Source: Methylacidiphilum infernorum V4 (GTDB lineage Bacteria; Verrucomicrobiota; Verrucomicrobiia; Methylacidiphilales; Methylacidiphilaceae). Taken from it: DNA of 64,000 bases. Below, one piece after another: positions 8,169 through 16,301 of the stretch. Under the pieces are notes generated by a model that was given only the letters and a program-made list of their open reading frames with translations, searched no databases and was not told where the DNA came from. A program made the position numbers and the translations under genes. How positions within the stretch are numbered: the stretch's first letter is position 1; each line of letters starts with the position of its first letter. The DNA lies in NCBI RefSeq assembly GCF_000019665.1, contig NC_010794.1:1984001-2048000 (forward strand), read 5' to 3'.

Positions 8169-9129
8169 AAAAGACGTTCCCTTGGCTGACGATCCTCAAC
8201 AAGTAGAGGTCTTCTCCTTTTTTGCCCTTGGAGAAAATCCCCAAATAGAGAATATCGCCATAGGGGTTTTTGACGGTCTCCACCTGGGCCATCAGAAGAT
8301 CCTAGAAAGACTGCTTTCCTTGGGCACTGCGGAAAACTGCCTTGTTTTAAGCTTCGATCCCCACCCCTTGGCGGTTATTTCCCCCGAGCAGGCTCCCCCT
8401 TCACTGCTTTCCCTATCCCAGAAAAAAAACCTCCTCCATTTATACGGGATCAAGCATATCCTGTTTGTTCAGTTCGATCAAAGATTGAGGCAACTTCGAG
8501 CGGAACTCTTTTTAATCACGCTGAAAAAAATCTTTCCAAGACTGCGAGCTGTCGTCGTGGGCGAAGATTTTCGATTTGGCTTGAATGCCGAGGGCAACGT
8601 GGCTTTCTTAAAGGAAAGGGGAAGAAATTTAAGGGTTCAAACCGTGGTTGTTCCTCCTTTAATCCGATACGGAGAACCGATCTCCAGTACAAGAATCAGA
8701 AAAGCGATCGTCCAAAGAAACTTCTGGCTTGCCTCGGAGCTGCTCGGCCGCAGTTACAAAATCGAGGGATATGTTGCGGCGGGACGGGGTGCAGGCAAGG
8801 AAATAGGCTTCCCGACAGCCAATCTCGAGGGCATTGCCCAGCTCCTGCCTCCTCCCGGGGTATACGGCTGCCAAGTTGAATACAAAAATGAATTTTTTTT
8901 CGGCGTTGCCAACTACGGTCGAAGACCAACAGTACAGGATGGGGGGGAGCTTGTGCTGGAAGTTCATCTCCTCAATTTCAGTGGAGATCTCTACGGTGAG
9001 AAACTTTCCCTGTTCAACTTCCAGTTCCTGAGGGAAGAAAAAAAATTTCTTTCCTTACCCGAGCTTAAATCGCAGATAGAAAAAGATATCCAGAAAGCAA
9101 AGGAATTTTTTATGCCGAAGTTCTTTTAA
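8125..9129 (+). CDS. ribF: Bifunctional riboflavin kinase / FAD synthetase RibF
   Basis: Up to 334 residues. RibF converts riboflavin to FMN and then to FAD. The N-terminal FAD synthetase domain has GVFDGLHLGHQKIL (the nucleotidyltransferase GxxDGxHxGH site), SFDPHP and the later ISSTRIRKAI motif. The C-terminal flavokinase domain has GRGAGKEIGFPTANL, GVYGCQVEY and NYGRRPTV, the typical riboflavin kinase blocks. The start is uncertain: the ATG at 8125 lies inside truB and gives a 40-residue poorly conserved leader. A TTG near 8182 would remove most of that overlap. Cytoplasmic; presumably co-transcribed with truB. Confidence 0.93.
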   Translation: MCLPSPKSQESAGNEKDVPLADDPQQVEVFSFFALGENPQIENIAIGVFDGLHLGHQKILERLLSLGTAENCLVLSFDPHPLAVISPEQAPPSLLSLSQKKNLLHLYGIKHILFVQFDQRLRQLRAELFLITLKKIFPRLRAVVVGEDFRFGLNAEGNVAFLKERGRNLRVQTVVVPPLIRYGEPISSTRIRKAIVQRNFWLASELLGRSYKIEGYVAAGRGAGKEIGFPTANLEGIAQLLPPPGVYGCQVEYKNEFFFGVANYGRRPTVQDGGELVLEVHLLNFSGDLYGEKLSLFNFQFLREEKKFLSLPELKSQIEKDIQKAKEFFMPKFF

Positions 9130-9191
9130 TTATCCCAAAAGGGCTTTGGCCGTAGCCTGGGTTATGCTAAAAAAAACCTTGCCCCTCTCTC

Positions 9192-9734
9192 ATGTTCAAC
9201 CCTGCTAAAATCCCTACCCTTGTATTTTGGGTCCGGCTTTCAAAGGTCCTCATCCTTTTGTTCTTTTCCCTTTATTTTCTCTTGACCGCTCTTGATAATG
9301 TGCTGGACTACGAAGCCAACTTCCAGTTTGTCCATCACATCTTGTTCATGGATTCCATTCCCCAAGGCTCTCCCCTTCACTCTCGCGCCTGGAAATCCCA
9401 CAACCTGGAGCTTCTCATCTACAACTGCCTTATCGCGTGGGAGGGAAGTTGCGGGAGTATCCTTTTTTGGGGCACAGGACTGCTTTTTAAAAACCTTTTT
9501 AGATCGAGGGAGGATTTTCATCGTGCCAAAAGCTGGGGAACCATCGGCCTTTTTCTTGGACTTTGTGGATGGCTCTTTTTTTTCATTCTTGGAGGGGGGG
9601 AATGGTTCCAGATGTGGAGGAGCCCGGCGTTCAATGCCTTGCCCCAAGCTTTTAGAATGGCTATTTTAACCCTGGTTTTTTTCTTTTTCTTTGTGCAACC
9701 CGAACCCGAAGAGAACCGCTTCCTTCAGATGTAA
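9192..9734 (+). CDS. DUF2165-family small integral membrane protein
   Basis: 180 residues with four predicted membrane helices (near residues 14-36, 70-92, 112-132 and 152-166). The first loop has DNVLDYEANFQFVHHILFMD and a following tract with Leu/Ile/Trp/Glu (LLIYNCLIAWEGSCGSIL). These match the pattern of the DUF2165 predicted inner-membrane proteins. Family function is unknown. It follows ribF after 62 bases and precedes the efflux operon promoter at 9754. It ends with a short charged tail. Confidence 0.7.
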   Translation: MFNPAKIPTLVFWVRLSKVLILLFFSLYFLLTALDNVLDYEANFQFVHHILFMDSIPQGSPLHSRAWKSHNLELLIYNCLIAWEGSCGSILFWGTGLLFKNLFRSREDFHRAKSWGTIGLFLGLCGWLFFFILGGGEWFQMWRSPAFNALPQAFRMAILTLVFFFFFVQPEPEENRFLQM

Positions 9735-9753
9735 AATTTTTTTACAAAAAAAT

Positions 9754-9782
9754 TTGACAACTCTTTTTTAAAAGAATATTCG
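9754..9782 (+). promoter_or_regulatory. Predicted sigma-70-type promoter for the 9910 efflux gene
   Basis: TTGACA at 9754-9759, 17-base spacer, TATTCG at 9777-9782. The -35 box is perfect and the -10 box weak. It would give a leader of about 120 nt containing the repeated motif at 9861-9888. Confidence 0.45.
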
Positions 9783-9860
9783 CTAGCAAGAAAACGAAAT
9801 CCCTGGCAATGGAGTTTGCCGTCCCGCCGGTTCGAAGTACTTGGGAAAACCTCCTTTCTT

Positions 9861-9888
9861 GAAAAGAAAGGCTGATAACTCCTACTTC
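9861..9888 (+). repeat. Leader motif of the efflux operon, copy 1
   Basis: The core GGCTGATAACTCCTACTTC is preceded by AAAGAAA. A near-identical copy (GGCTGATAGCTCCTACCTC, preceded by AAAGAA) occurs at 11788-11813. Both lie downstream of a predicted promoter and upstream of an efflux gene. The copy here is about 22-49 bases before the ATG of the outer-membrane factor. It could be an operator or RNA regulatory site; this is inference. Confidence 0.4.
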
Positions 9889-9909
9889 AACAACCTGGGA
9901 TGCAAACAG

Positions 9910-11667
9910 ATGAAATTCATACGAAGGGGCAAGCCAAAAAAAGTTATCCTCCTTCCCTTTTTGCACGGCCCTCCTCCCCTCCTTCTTCTTTTCTCCCCAT
10001 GGATTTTGGGCTCAACTTTTATTAGCCTCGTGGGCTGTTCGGTCGGTCCCGATTACAAGCCTCCCAAGCTCGAGGTTCCCCAAAACTGGAAATGGGGAGA
10101 ACAAAAACCCGATCCCAAAGGCTCCCATTCCAGGGAAAAGCCGCAAATCGAAGAGAAAAAAACAGCCTGGGGAGGCAATGACCTGCAAGGCGAAGAAAAT
10201 ATAAAAAGAGCGATTGAAGAAGCCAGGAAAAACCCGGGAAAGTGGAAGTTGGCTGCCCCCAAGGATTTCGTCAAAAAAGGGCAGTGGTGGAAGATCTTCA
10301 ACGATCCGGTCCTTGATCAACTCGAAGCCGAGGCCGAAGTAGCAAACCAACAGATTAAAATGGCAATGGCCAACGTCATTGAAGCCCGTGCAGGAGTAGG
10401 AGCGGCCTTAAGTGCTTTTTTCCCCCATACCAATTTCACTCCCAGCTACCAGCGCTGGAAACTCAAAACCCATCTTCCCTGGCTTCCTTTCATTTTGCCT
10501 GAACCTATTTTTTCCACCGTTCCCTTGCTGGGCCAGAATGGCATCCCTATCCCTTCGGGCTCCATCATCGGATCGACCCAATACTATGGTTTTCAGCCTA
10601 CCCTGAACATGTGGCAGGTCTACCTTAACTCCAACTGGGAACTCGACATATGGGGGAAATTAAGAAGGCAGCTCGAAGCGGCCAAGGCCGAGGCTCAAGC
10701 TTCGCAAGCCGAACTGGAAGGAATGAAACTGACGATCCATGCCGACGTGGCCCAGGCTTATTACCTGTTGCGATATATCGACAGCCAGCTCGAAGTCATG
10801 GAGCGGATGATCCATGTTTACGAAGACAACCTGAAAAGAGTTGAAATTCGGTTCAAAAGCGGGCTATCCAACGAGTTGGATCTAGCCAGGGCAAAAACCG
10901 ATCTTTCCCGGATAAAAGCACAGTATATAGCCCTGGAAAGCCATAGGGCGAAAGTAGAAAACTCCATTGCCCGGCTCCTGGGCCAACCCGCTTCAACCTT
11001 CCATTTTCCAAGGAAACCCCTTAAAGAAGATCCTCCTCATGTTCCCCAAAGTCTACCCTCGGACATTTTAGAGCAAAGGCCGGATATAGCCCAGGCTGAA
11101 AGGGAAATGGCGGCGACCAACGCCATGATCGGGGTAGCCTATGCCGCTTATTTTCCCTCGGTCAATCTCAATGCTTATTTTGGTTTTTTCAATACCGACT
11201 TTGGCCAGCTCTTTACCTGGCCTTCCAATTCATGGATTTATGGACCTTTAATCGATCTGCCGATTTTTGAAGGCGGCCGATTATTGGCCAACTTGATGCA
11301 GGCCCGGGCGGCGTATGAAAAAGCGGTTGCTTCCTATAGAGAAACCATTCTTTCGGCGTTTGAAGAAGTAGAAAATGCTTTAATAGGCATGCGGTTGCTG
11401 GAAGAAGAGCAAAAAGTCGAAGACGAAGTGGTAGCCTCCGCAAAAAAACAGTATGACCTGGCCCTAGACAGGTTTCAAAGAGGTCTTTCCCATTACATCG
11501 AAGTCGATACCACCGAAAGCGTCTGGCTTAATGCCATACTTACGGATATCGCCTTGCGCGGGGAAAGATTCATCGTCAGGATTGCCCTCATTCGAGCCTT
11601 TGGTGGAGGATGGGCGGACAGTTCAATGAAAAAACCATCCTTCCAACAAAACCAGTCCAAAAACTGA
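9910..11667 (+). CDS. Outer-membrane efflux lipoprotein, TolC/NodT (OprM) family
   Basis: About 585 residues from the ATG at 9910 (MKFIRRGKPKK). A TTG 69 bases upstream is less likely. A basic N-terminus and hydrophobic run end in a lipobox (ISLVGC), then the family start CSVGPDYKPP. A charged 70-residue insert precedes GQWWKIFNDPVLDQLEAEAE, the usual OEP block. Two alternating TolC repeats follow, including QRPDIAQAEREM and FPSVNLNAYFGFF. The protein forms the outer-membrane exit duct of a tripartite pump. It is followed by an EmrB-type MFS pump and an EmrA-type adaptor, so it almost certainly serves them. It is a paralogue of the gene at 46966-48612. Confidence 0.88.
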   Translation: MKFIRRGKPKKVILLPFLHGPPPLLLLFSPWILGSTFISLVGCSVGPDYKPPKLEVPQNWKWGEQKPDPKGSHSREKPQIEEKKTAWGGNDLQGEENIKRAIEEARKNPGKWKLAAPKDFVKKGQWWKIFNDPVLDQLEAEAEVANQQIKMAMANVIEARAGVGAALSAFFPHTNFTPSYQRWKLKTHLPWLPFILPEPIFSTVPLLGQNGIPIPSGSIIGSTQYYGFQPTLNMWQVYLNSNWELDIWGKLRRQLEAAKAEAQASQAELEGMKLTIHADVAQAYYLLRYIDSQLEVMERMIHVYEDNLKRVEIRFKSGLSNELDLARAKTDLSRIKAQYIALESHRAKVENSIARLLGQPASTFHFPRKPLKEDPPHVPQSLPSDILEQRPDIAQAEREMAATNAMIGVAYAAYFPSVNLNAYFGFFNTDFGQLFTWPSNSWIYGPLIDLPIFEGGRLLANLMQARAAYEKAVASYRETILSAFEEVENALIGMRLLEEEQKVEDEVVASAKKQYDLALDRFQRGLSHYIEVDTTESVWLNAILTDIALRGERFIVRIALIRAFGGGWADSSMKKPSFQQNQSKN

Positions 11668-11698
11668 TCAAAAATGCAAAGAAAAGAGAACTTTTGAG

Positions 11699-11727
11699 TT
11701 GAAAATAAATCAATCCAAGCTTATAAA
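11699..11727 (+). promoter_or_regulatory. Predicted sigma-70-type promoter for the emrB-emrA pair
   Basis: TTGAAA at 11699-11704, 17-base spacer, TATAAA at 11722-11727. It gives a roughly 200-nt leader before the emrB ATG, containing the second copy of the leader motif. So the pump and adaptor can be transcribed apart from the outer-membrane factor. Confidence 0.5.
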
Positions 11728-11787
11728 AAAAACAGCTTACTCTTATTGGGCGATGGGGCTCGCCGACCGTTAACCGCCGTTCTTTTC

Positions 11788-11813
11788 AAAGAAGGCTGAT
11801 AGCTCCTACCTCT
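11788..11813 (+). repeat. Leader motif of the efflux operon, copy 2
   Basis: Matches copy 1 at 9861-9888 with about three differences over 25 bases (core GGCTGATAGCTCCTACCTC). It lies roughly 60 bases downstream of the predicted promoter at 11699. A weaker relative, GGCTGACAGCTGCT, is at 55997-56010 before the response regulator. Confidence 0.4.
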
Positions 11814-11932
11814 AAACTAAAAAAAACAATGAGAATGGGGCGGAAAACGGTCAACTTTAGAATCAATTTCAACTCCTTCTTTTTTTTCTTTTCCTTGTTC
11901 CAAGGGAAAGGGCTGGGTTTTAGCCACCGGCA

Positions 11933-13456
11933 ATGAATAATTCCCCTAAACTTTTTCTTCTTTTCAGCCTCTATTTTATCCTCCAGTGTTTCTGTTTTTT
12001 TCAATCCGGCTCCTATACCGACATCATTCCCTATGCCACGGCTGAACTGGGACAAAGCCAAAGCCATGGAGCATGGACCAATGGATTTTTCTTCCTGGGG
12101 CAAGGTCTCGGACTGTTGATGGCCACCCCTCTTAGCCTTCGCTACGGAAGAAAAAAAACGGTCCTTTTCTTTTCTTCTTTTCTTGCGGCCAGCAGCCTTT
12201 TCTGCGCATGGGCCCCTGATTTCTACCTATTTTTGGGAGGACGATTCCTGCAAGGCCTCAGTTGTGGCCTGCTGATCATCAACTCTCAAAGCCTCATGTT
12301 TGAAAATACCCCTGATCCATGGAGGGTATTTCCCTTGATGCTCGGGGCCGTGGCCAGCGTTCTTCCTTTTACGATCGGGCCCTCCCTCGGCGGCTATGGC
12401 AAAGAGTATTGGGGAAGGGAAGCAAGCAGTTGGAGATATTGGTTCTATGGAACTGCCCTTCTCTTTGTCATCCTTAGCTTTCTTTTCCACATCCTGTTTA
12501 AAGAAACCGAAGCGGTTGCAAAAAAGAAGCCCTGGGATTGGGCAGGATTTATCCTTCTTTTTCTAAGCCTGGGCGCTGCACAAACGATTTTCAACATGGG
12601 GGATGATTACGAGTGGTTTATTTCTCCGATTATCAAGTTTTTATTCCTGTTGGGGATCGGTTGTCTTCTGAGTCTTTTTGTCGTGGAATTGAACCGGAAA
12701 AACCCTTTTATCCCGGTTCGGCTTTTTTTAAGAAAAAATTTTTTTATCGGCTCCCTATGCTTAACGGTTGGCTTTCTCTTTTTTTACGGCCTATGGACAA
12801 CGCTCCTTGTCCGGCTTCAAAACCAAAACCTTTTCCCTCCTCACCGGGCGGGAACCCTTTTTGTGGGCATGGCCCTGTTTTCTACCCCAATCTCTTTCCT
12901 CCTTCCCAGGCTTGCGGGGAAAATGAGAAGTCCTCTCTATGCTTTCATCGTATTCGTTCTCCTGGGTGTTCTATACACCTGGATGGGATATTTCGACTTC
13001 TACCAGAAAAGGTGGTTTTGGATGCAGTCCCCCTTGATTTTTGTTATCCAGGGAATCGCCTTAGGCCTTTTTTTTATTCCCCTGACAAACCTGATCATTT
13101 CAGGCCTTTGCCCTAAAAACCAACTCCAGGCCATTGAACTTTCCAGCAGCATGCGGATCATCGGCCAGGGCTGGGCTTCCCCGATCATCGGTACGATCCT
13201 CTACCACCGGATCGTCTTTCACAAGATGCGCCTGGATGAATGGTTGCATGCCGGCCATCCCTACTTGATGGAGTATTATTCAAAGTTCAAAGAGCAAGGA
13301 ATCGGTAGAGAAATAGCTTTAAAAATTCTCGATCAATCCGCCCTCTCTCACGCCTTTATCCTGAGCCTCAACGACGCCTTTCGATTTTGCGGAATCGGTT
13401 TCCTTGTTTTATCCGGAGTAATCCTATTGGCCAAAGAACGACGAGATCAAATCTAG
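11933..13456 (+). CDS. emrB: MFS drug/proton antiporter, DHA2 (EmrB/QacA) family
   Basis: 507 residues with about 14 hydrophobic helices, the size and topology of DHA2 exporters. Between helices 2 and 3 is the MFS motif A equivalent (PLSLRYGRKKTVLF), followed by the motif B region GGRFLQGLSCGLLIINSQS. The long C-terminal loop before the last helix (YYSKFKEQGIGREIALKILD) is typical of EmrB. It would export hydrophobic drugs or other small molecules across the inner membrane using the proton gradient, an advantage in an acidic habitat (inference). Its stop is 1 base before the adaptor gene, so the pair is translationally linked. The substrate cannot be predicted. Confidence 0.88.
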   Translation: MNNSPKLFLLFSLYFILQCFCFFQSGSYTDIIPYATAELGQSQSHGAWTNGFFFLGQGLGLLMATPLSLRYGRKKTVLFFSSFLAASSLFCAWAPDFYLFLGGRFLQGLSCGLLIINSQSLMFENTPDPWRVFPLMLGAVASVLPFTIGPSLGGYGKEYWGREASSWRYWFYGTALLFVILSFLFHILFKETEAVAKKKPWDWAGFILLFLSLGAAQTIFNMGDDYEWFISPIIKFLFLLGIGCLLSLFVVELNRKNPFIPVRLFLRKNFFIGSLCLTVGFLFFYGLWTTLLVRLQNQNLFPPHRAGTLFVGMALFSTPISFLLPRLAGKMRSPLYAFIVFVLLGVLYTWMGYFDFYQKRWFWMQSPLIFVIQGIALGLFFIPLTNLIISGLCPKNQLQAIELSSSMRIIGQGWASPIIGTILYHRIVFHKMRLDEWLHAGHPYLMEYYSKFKEQGIGREIALKILDQSALSHAFILSLNDAFRFCGIGFLVLSGVILLAKERRDQI

Positions 13457-13457
13457 C

Positions 13458-14816
13458 ATGAAAATGCCGGGAAATGAGAAAAAAAGAAACATTTTTTTTT
13501 CTTTCCTTCTTGGGAACAAAGAAAGGATAAGAAATAAGGGGAGTTTCCAGCGCCTATTCCAAGTCCTATGGCGCTCTTGGAAAAGGGATCTTTTTTCTTT
13601 TGCTTTCAATAAATACCGCCCTTTTTTAGTTTTTTTCCTGATCCTTTGCCTTGTTGCCCTATGGTGGTTTTTCTTTACCGGCCGCTGGGTTGCAACCAAC
13701 GATGCCTACGTGACGGGTAATGTCATTCCCGTCAAGGCCCAGACATCAGGAAGGGTAGTAGAGGTTCTCGTCGAATCCACCCAGTTTGTCCAAAAAAACC
13801 AACTACTCGTCCGGTTGGATTCACTCAAACAACAGGTCGCCTTTGAAAGCGCCCAACACAACCTGGCCATGGCGGTGCGCAGGGTGGAAGATCTCTTCAA
13901 TAAAGCTAGATCCCTCCGCCATAAAATAGCGGCACAAAAAGCGATCCTGGGCCGACAGCGTTACGACCTCGGACTTTATTCCTCGGGAAGCAAAGCGGGG
14001 GTCGTTTCCGTTCAAGATGCCGTGGATGCACAATGGAAAGTGGCGGAAATCGAATCGACGATCAGGCAACTCGAAGATGAACTGCGATCAACGGAGGCTT
14101 GGATCCAGAAAACGACGATTTGGGACAACCCGATTGTGCTTAAGGCTGCCGTGGAACTTAAAGATGCCTACCTGGCCTTGTACCGGTGCCAGATCGTAGC
14201 TCCAGTAGCCGGTTACATAGCCAGGAGATCTGTCCAGGTTGGAGATGAAGTAAGCCCCGAAAAGTTGCTCATGTCCGTGGTCCCCTTGGACTATTACTGG
14301 GTGGTAGCCAATTACAGGGAAACAGAGCTGAGAAGGATCAGGCCCGGTCAACCGGTTAAAATAAGAGCGGACATCTACGGGCGGCATTACCTCTACCATG
14401 GAATAGTCGAAGGGATCGAGCCGGGTTCAGGAACCGTTTTTTCCCTTTTACCCCCGGACAACGCCACGGGCAACTACATTCACGTTGTCGAAAGGGTGCC
14501 TGTAAGAATAAAACTCGATCCCACAGAACTGCGCAAACATCCCCTGAGGCTTGGCTTATCGGTTGTAACCAAGGTCAACGTATCCTACCAAGGGCAGTCG
14601 GTTCTCAAACCGCTGACGGAAATTCCGCCCGAAGCCAAGAAAACCGATTACAGCTCTCCCTATTTTACCGAAGAACTCGCAGGGGTAGATCATTTAATCA
14701 AGTCGATCATTGAACAAAACCGCTATTCTCAAGACCAAGCTGAAAACCCAAACCAAGCCGAAAATTCTTTGAGTCAAAAACAACAGGAAATTTTTCCTTC
14801 CCCACCCTCCAACTGA
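13458..14816 (+). CDS. emrA: HlyD/EmrA-family membrane fusion (adaptor) protein
   Basis: 452 residues. One membrane helix lies near residues 53-72 (FLVFFLILCLVALWWFFFTG), after a long basic cytoplasmic start. Then comes the barrel-sandwich half motif RWVATNDAYVTGNVIPVKAQ, a coiled-coil hairpin (residues about 130-215), and the second lipoyl half YRCQIVAPVAGYIARRSVQVG. The beta-barrel region contains YYWVVANYRETELRRIRPGQ. This is the periplasmic bridge between the EmrB-type pump and the TolC-like duct. A Gln/Asn/Ser-rich tail ends the protein. Together with 9910 and 11933 it completes a tripartite exporter. Confidence 0.9.
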   Translation: MKMPGNEKKRNIFFSFLLGNKERIRNKGSFQRLFQVLWRSWKRDLFSFAFNKYRPFLVFFLILCLVALWWFFFTGRWVATNDAYVTGNVIPVKAQTSGRVVEVLVESTQFVQKNQLLVRLDSLKQQVAFESAQHNLAMAVRRVEDLFNKARSLRHKIAAQKAILGRQRYDLGLYSSGSKAGVVSVQDAVDAQWKVAEIESTIRQLEDELRSTEAWIQKTTIWDNPIVLKAAVELKDAYLALYRCQIVAPVAGYIARRSVQVGDEVSPEKLLMSVVPLDYYWVVANYRETELRRIRPGQPVKIRADIYGRHYLYHGIVEGIEPGSGTVFSLLPPDNATGNYIHVVERVPVRIKLDPTELRKHPLRLGLSVVTKVNVSYQGQSVLKPLTEIPPEAKKTDYSSPYFTEELAGVDHLIKSIIEQNRYSQDQAENPNQAENSLSQKQQEIFPSPPSN

Positions 14817-14907
14817 CCCCTCTTTTAGGTCCAGTCTTAGCCCGTTTTTAGGTTTTTTTTTTTTGAGCGTTATCTCCCTATACCGATATATTTAGAAGGG
14901 CTAAAAA

Positions 14908-15315
14908 ATGACCTTAGAAAAAATCCTCGTCGGTTATGACGGATCGGAGAAAGCCAAGAAAGCTTTAAGCTTGGCTTTGAAAATGGCCAAGGCCTGGGGA
15001 TCAAAAATCACCGTCCTTGCCGTCAGCCATCCTCCCGAATTTGATCAAGACACCCAATTTGATCTCGAAAGGAGGAAAATTGTTTCAGAACTGAAATGGG
15101 CAATGGAAAAAGCGGCGGAAGAAAAGGTCGAGGTGGAGATAAAAACAACCATGGGGGATCCTGCAGACAACATTATCCGGCTGGCCCGTGAAGGAAAATT
15201 CGATCTTGTGGTATTGGGTCGAAGAGGACTTTCCAGGATCGGGTACTGGCTGACGGGCTCCGTTTCCGAACGGGTTCTTCGTCATAGCCCCTGCTCGATC
15301 CTGATCGTCGAATAA
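14908..15315 (+). CDS. Universal stress protein, UspA family
   Basis: 135 residues of one Usp domain. It starts MTLEKILVGYDGSEKAKKAL, with the first strand and the Asp of the nucleotide fold. The C-terminal part has LGRRGLSRIGYWLTGSVSER, an exact G-x2-G-x9-G-S pattern, so it is predicted to be an ATP-binding member. Such proteins help survival under starvation or other stress; the exact role is unknown. It follows the efflux operon by 91 bases, with an ATG preceded by GAAGGGCTAAAAA, a modest ribosome-binding site. Confidence 0.9.
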   Translation: MTLEKILVGYDGSEKAKKALSLALKMAKAWGSKITVLAVSHPPEFDQDTQFDLERRKIVSELKWAMEKAAEEKVEVEIKTTMGDPADNIIRLAREGKFDLVVLGRRGLSRIGYWLTGSVSERVLRHSPCSILIVE

Positions 15316-15558
15316 TCGCCCTGTCCGATTCGCCCGGGAACTTATGGGTTAAAACGTTTCCCCCCGTTTGCCGTTTTTTTTGCCGTTTATGCCCAAAGAG
15401 TGAAGGAGCGGTTTTAAGATTTTCTTCCGATAAGAAGATCCATGTCTTGAATAGGTAAAAAAGGGATGATCTCCCCCCCGCTCCTCATCGGCTCGAACAA
15501 GCCAAAAAAATCTAAACGTTTTTCCAAGAACAATTTCTTCATTAAAACATTAATTTTA
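15316..15558. other. Intergenic stretch before the sulfur operon
   Basis: About 240 bases, A/T-rich with runs of C (15357-15364 and 15473-15479). No gene or convincing hairpin seen. The predicted dsrE promoter follows at 15559. Confidence 0.35.
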
Positions 15559-15598
15559 TTGAACAGGATTTCGTTATCTTTTATAATTGTTATAACAA
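15559..15598 (+). promoter_or_regulatory. Strong predicted promoter and operator-like palindrome of the dsrE-tusA-sqr operon
   Basis: TTGAAC at 15559-15564, 17-base spacer, TATAAT at 15582-15587. The perfect 12-base palindrome TTGTTATAACAA at 15587-15598 overlaps the -10 box edge and the expected start of transcription, where a repressor would block initiation. The ribosome-binding site GGAAG follows immediately. The regulator is not encoded nearby. Confidence 0.55.
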
Positions 15599-15608
15599 GG
15601 AAGTGCTT

Positions 15609-16022
15609 ATGGAAGAAAAAATATCGATTATCCTTTTTTCAGGAACCGTAGATAAGCTTCTTGCCGCAGCAACAATCGCTTCCGGTGCCGCAGCGATGCA
15701 AAAAAAGGTGCAGATTTTTGTTACCTTTTACGGGCTTTTAGCTTTTAAAAAAGATGATTGGAAAACCAATAGGCGGCTGAGCAAGGATTTTGAAGATTTT
15801 GCCACCGAGGCCCTAAAAGCGATGGAAGCTAAGAAAGTTCCCAGTTGGCTGGATACTTTGAAGGGAGCCATGGAAATTGGGGATGTTACCGTTCATGCCT
15901 GTGGGCTTACCATGGATCTTTTGGCGATTAAGCTTGAAGATCTGGAACCCGTGGTAAGTGACATCGTCGGGGTAGGCACTTTTATCGAAAATGCATCGGG
16001 AGGCCAAATTCTCTTTCTCTAA
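15609..16022 (+). CDS. DsrE/DsrF-family sulfur-carrier-type protein
   Basis: 137 residues from the ATG at 15609, with GGAAG about 5 bases upstream; the GTG two codons earlier is less likely. It has the DsrE-like fold pattern: the first strand ISIILFSGTVDKLLAAATIA, a helix with alternating small residues, and near residue 98 the segment VTVHACGLTMDLLAIK. The cysteine there is at the position expected to bind persulfide in DsrE2-type proteins. The neighbours (TusA-like protein and sulfide:quinone oxidoreductase) support a role in passing sulfane sulfur after sulfide oxidation. Cytoplasmic or membrane-associated; the precise partner is inferred from context only. Confidence 0.82.
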   Translation: MEEKISIILFSGTVDKLLAAATIASGAAAMQKKVQIFVTFYGLLAFKKDDWKTNRRLSKDFEDFATEALKAMEAKKVPSWLDTLKGAMEIGDVTVHACGLTMDLLAIKLEDLEPVVSDIVGVGTFIENASGGQILFL

Positions 16023-16034
16023 CAGGAGGTGATT

Positions 16035-16277
16035 ATGGAAGGCATTAAGATTACCAAAGAAGTGGATGCGCGAGGGAGTTTTTGCCCTGGACCCTTGATG
16101 GAAATGATCAGGCTTATCCGGTCCGCAAACGTGGGAGATGTCGTGGCCGTGATTTCGGGAGATGAAGGCACAAAAAAAGATCTTCCCGCGTGGATTAAAA
16201 AGGCCAAGCATGAACTCATTGCCGAAGAACCCCTTGAAGGCGGGGCCACGCGTTTCATCTGCAAAAAACTCCACTAA
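16035..16277 (+). CDS. TusA/SirA-family sulfurtransferase-like protein
   Basis: 80 residues from the ATG at 16035, with a near-perfect AGGAGGT at 16024-16030. TusA-type proteins carry sulfur as a cysteine persulfide. The signature CPGPLMEM (CPxP) follows DARGSF near residue 15, so the carrier cysteine is intact. The C-terminal half GDVVAVISGDEGTKKDLPAW fits the family. It begins 12 bases after dsrE and ends 24 bases before sqr, making a tight three-gene sulfur operon. Its role in thiosulfate or sulfide handling rather than tRNA thiolation is inferred from these neighbours. Confidence 0.88.
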   Translation: MEGIKITKEVDARGSFCPGPLMEMIRLIRSANVGDVVAVISGDEGTKKDLPAWIKKAKHELIAEEPLEGGATRFICKKLH

Positions 16278-16301
16278 GTCGAATCGATTGAGAGGTGTGC
16301 A

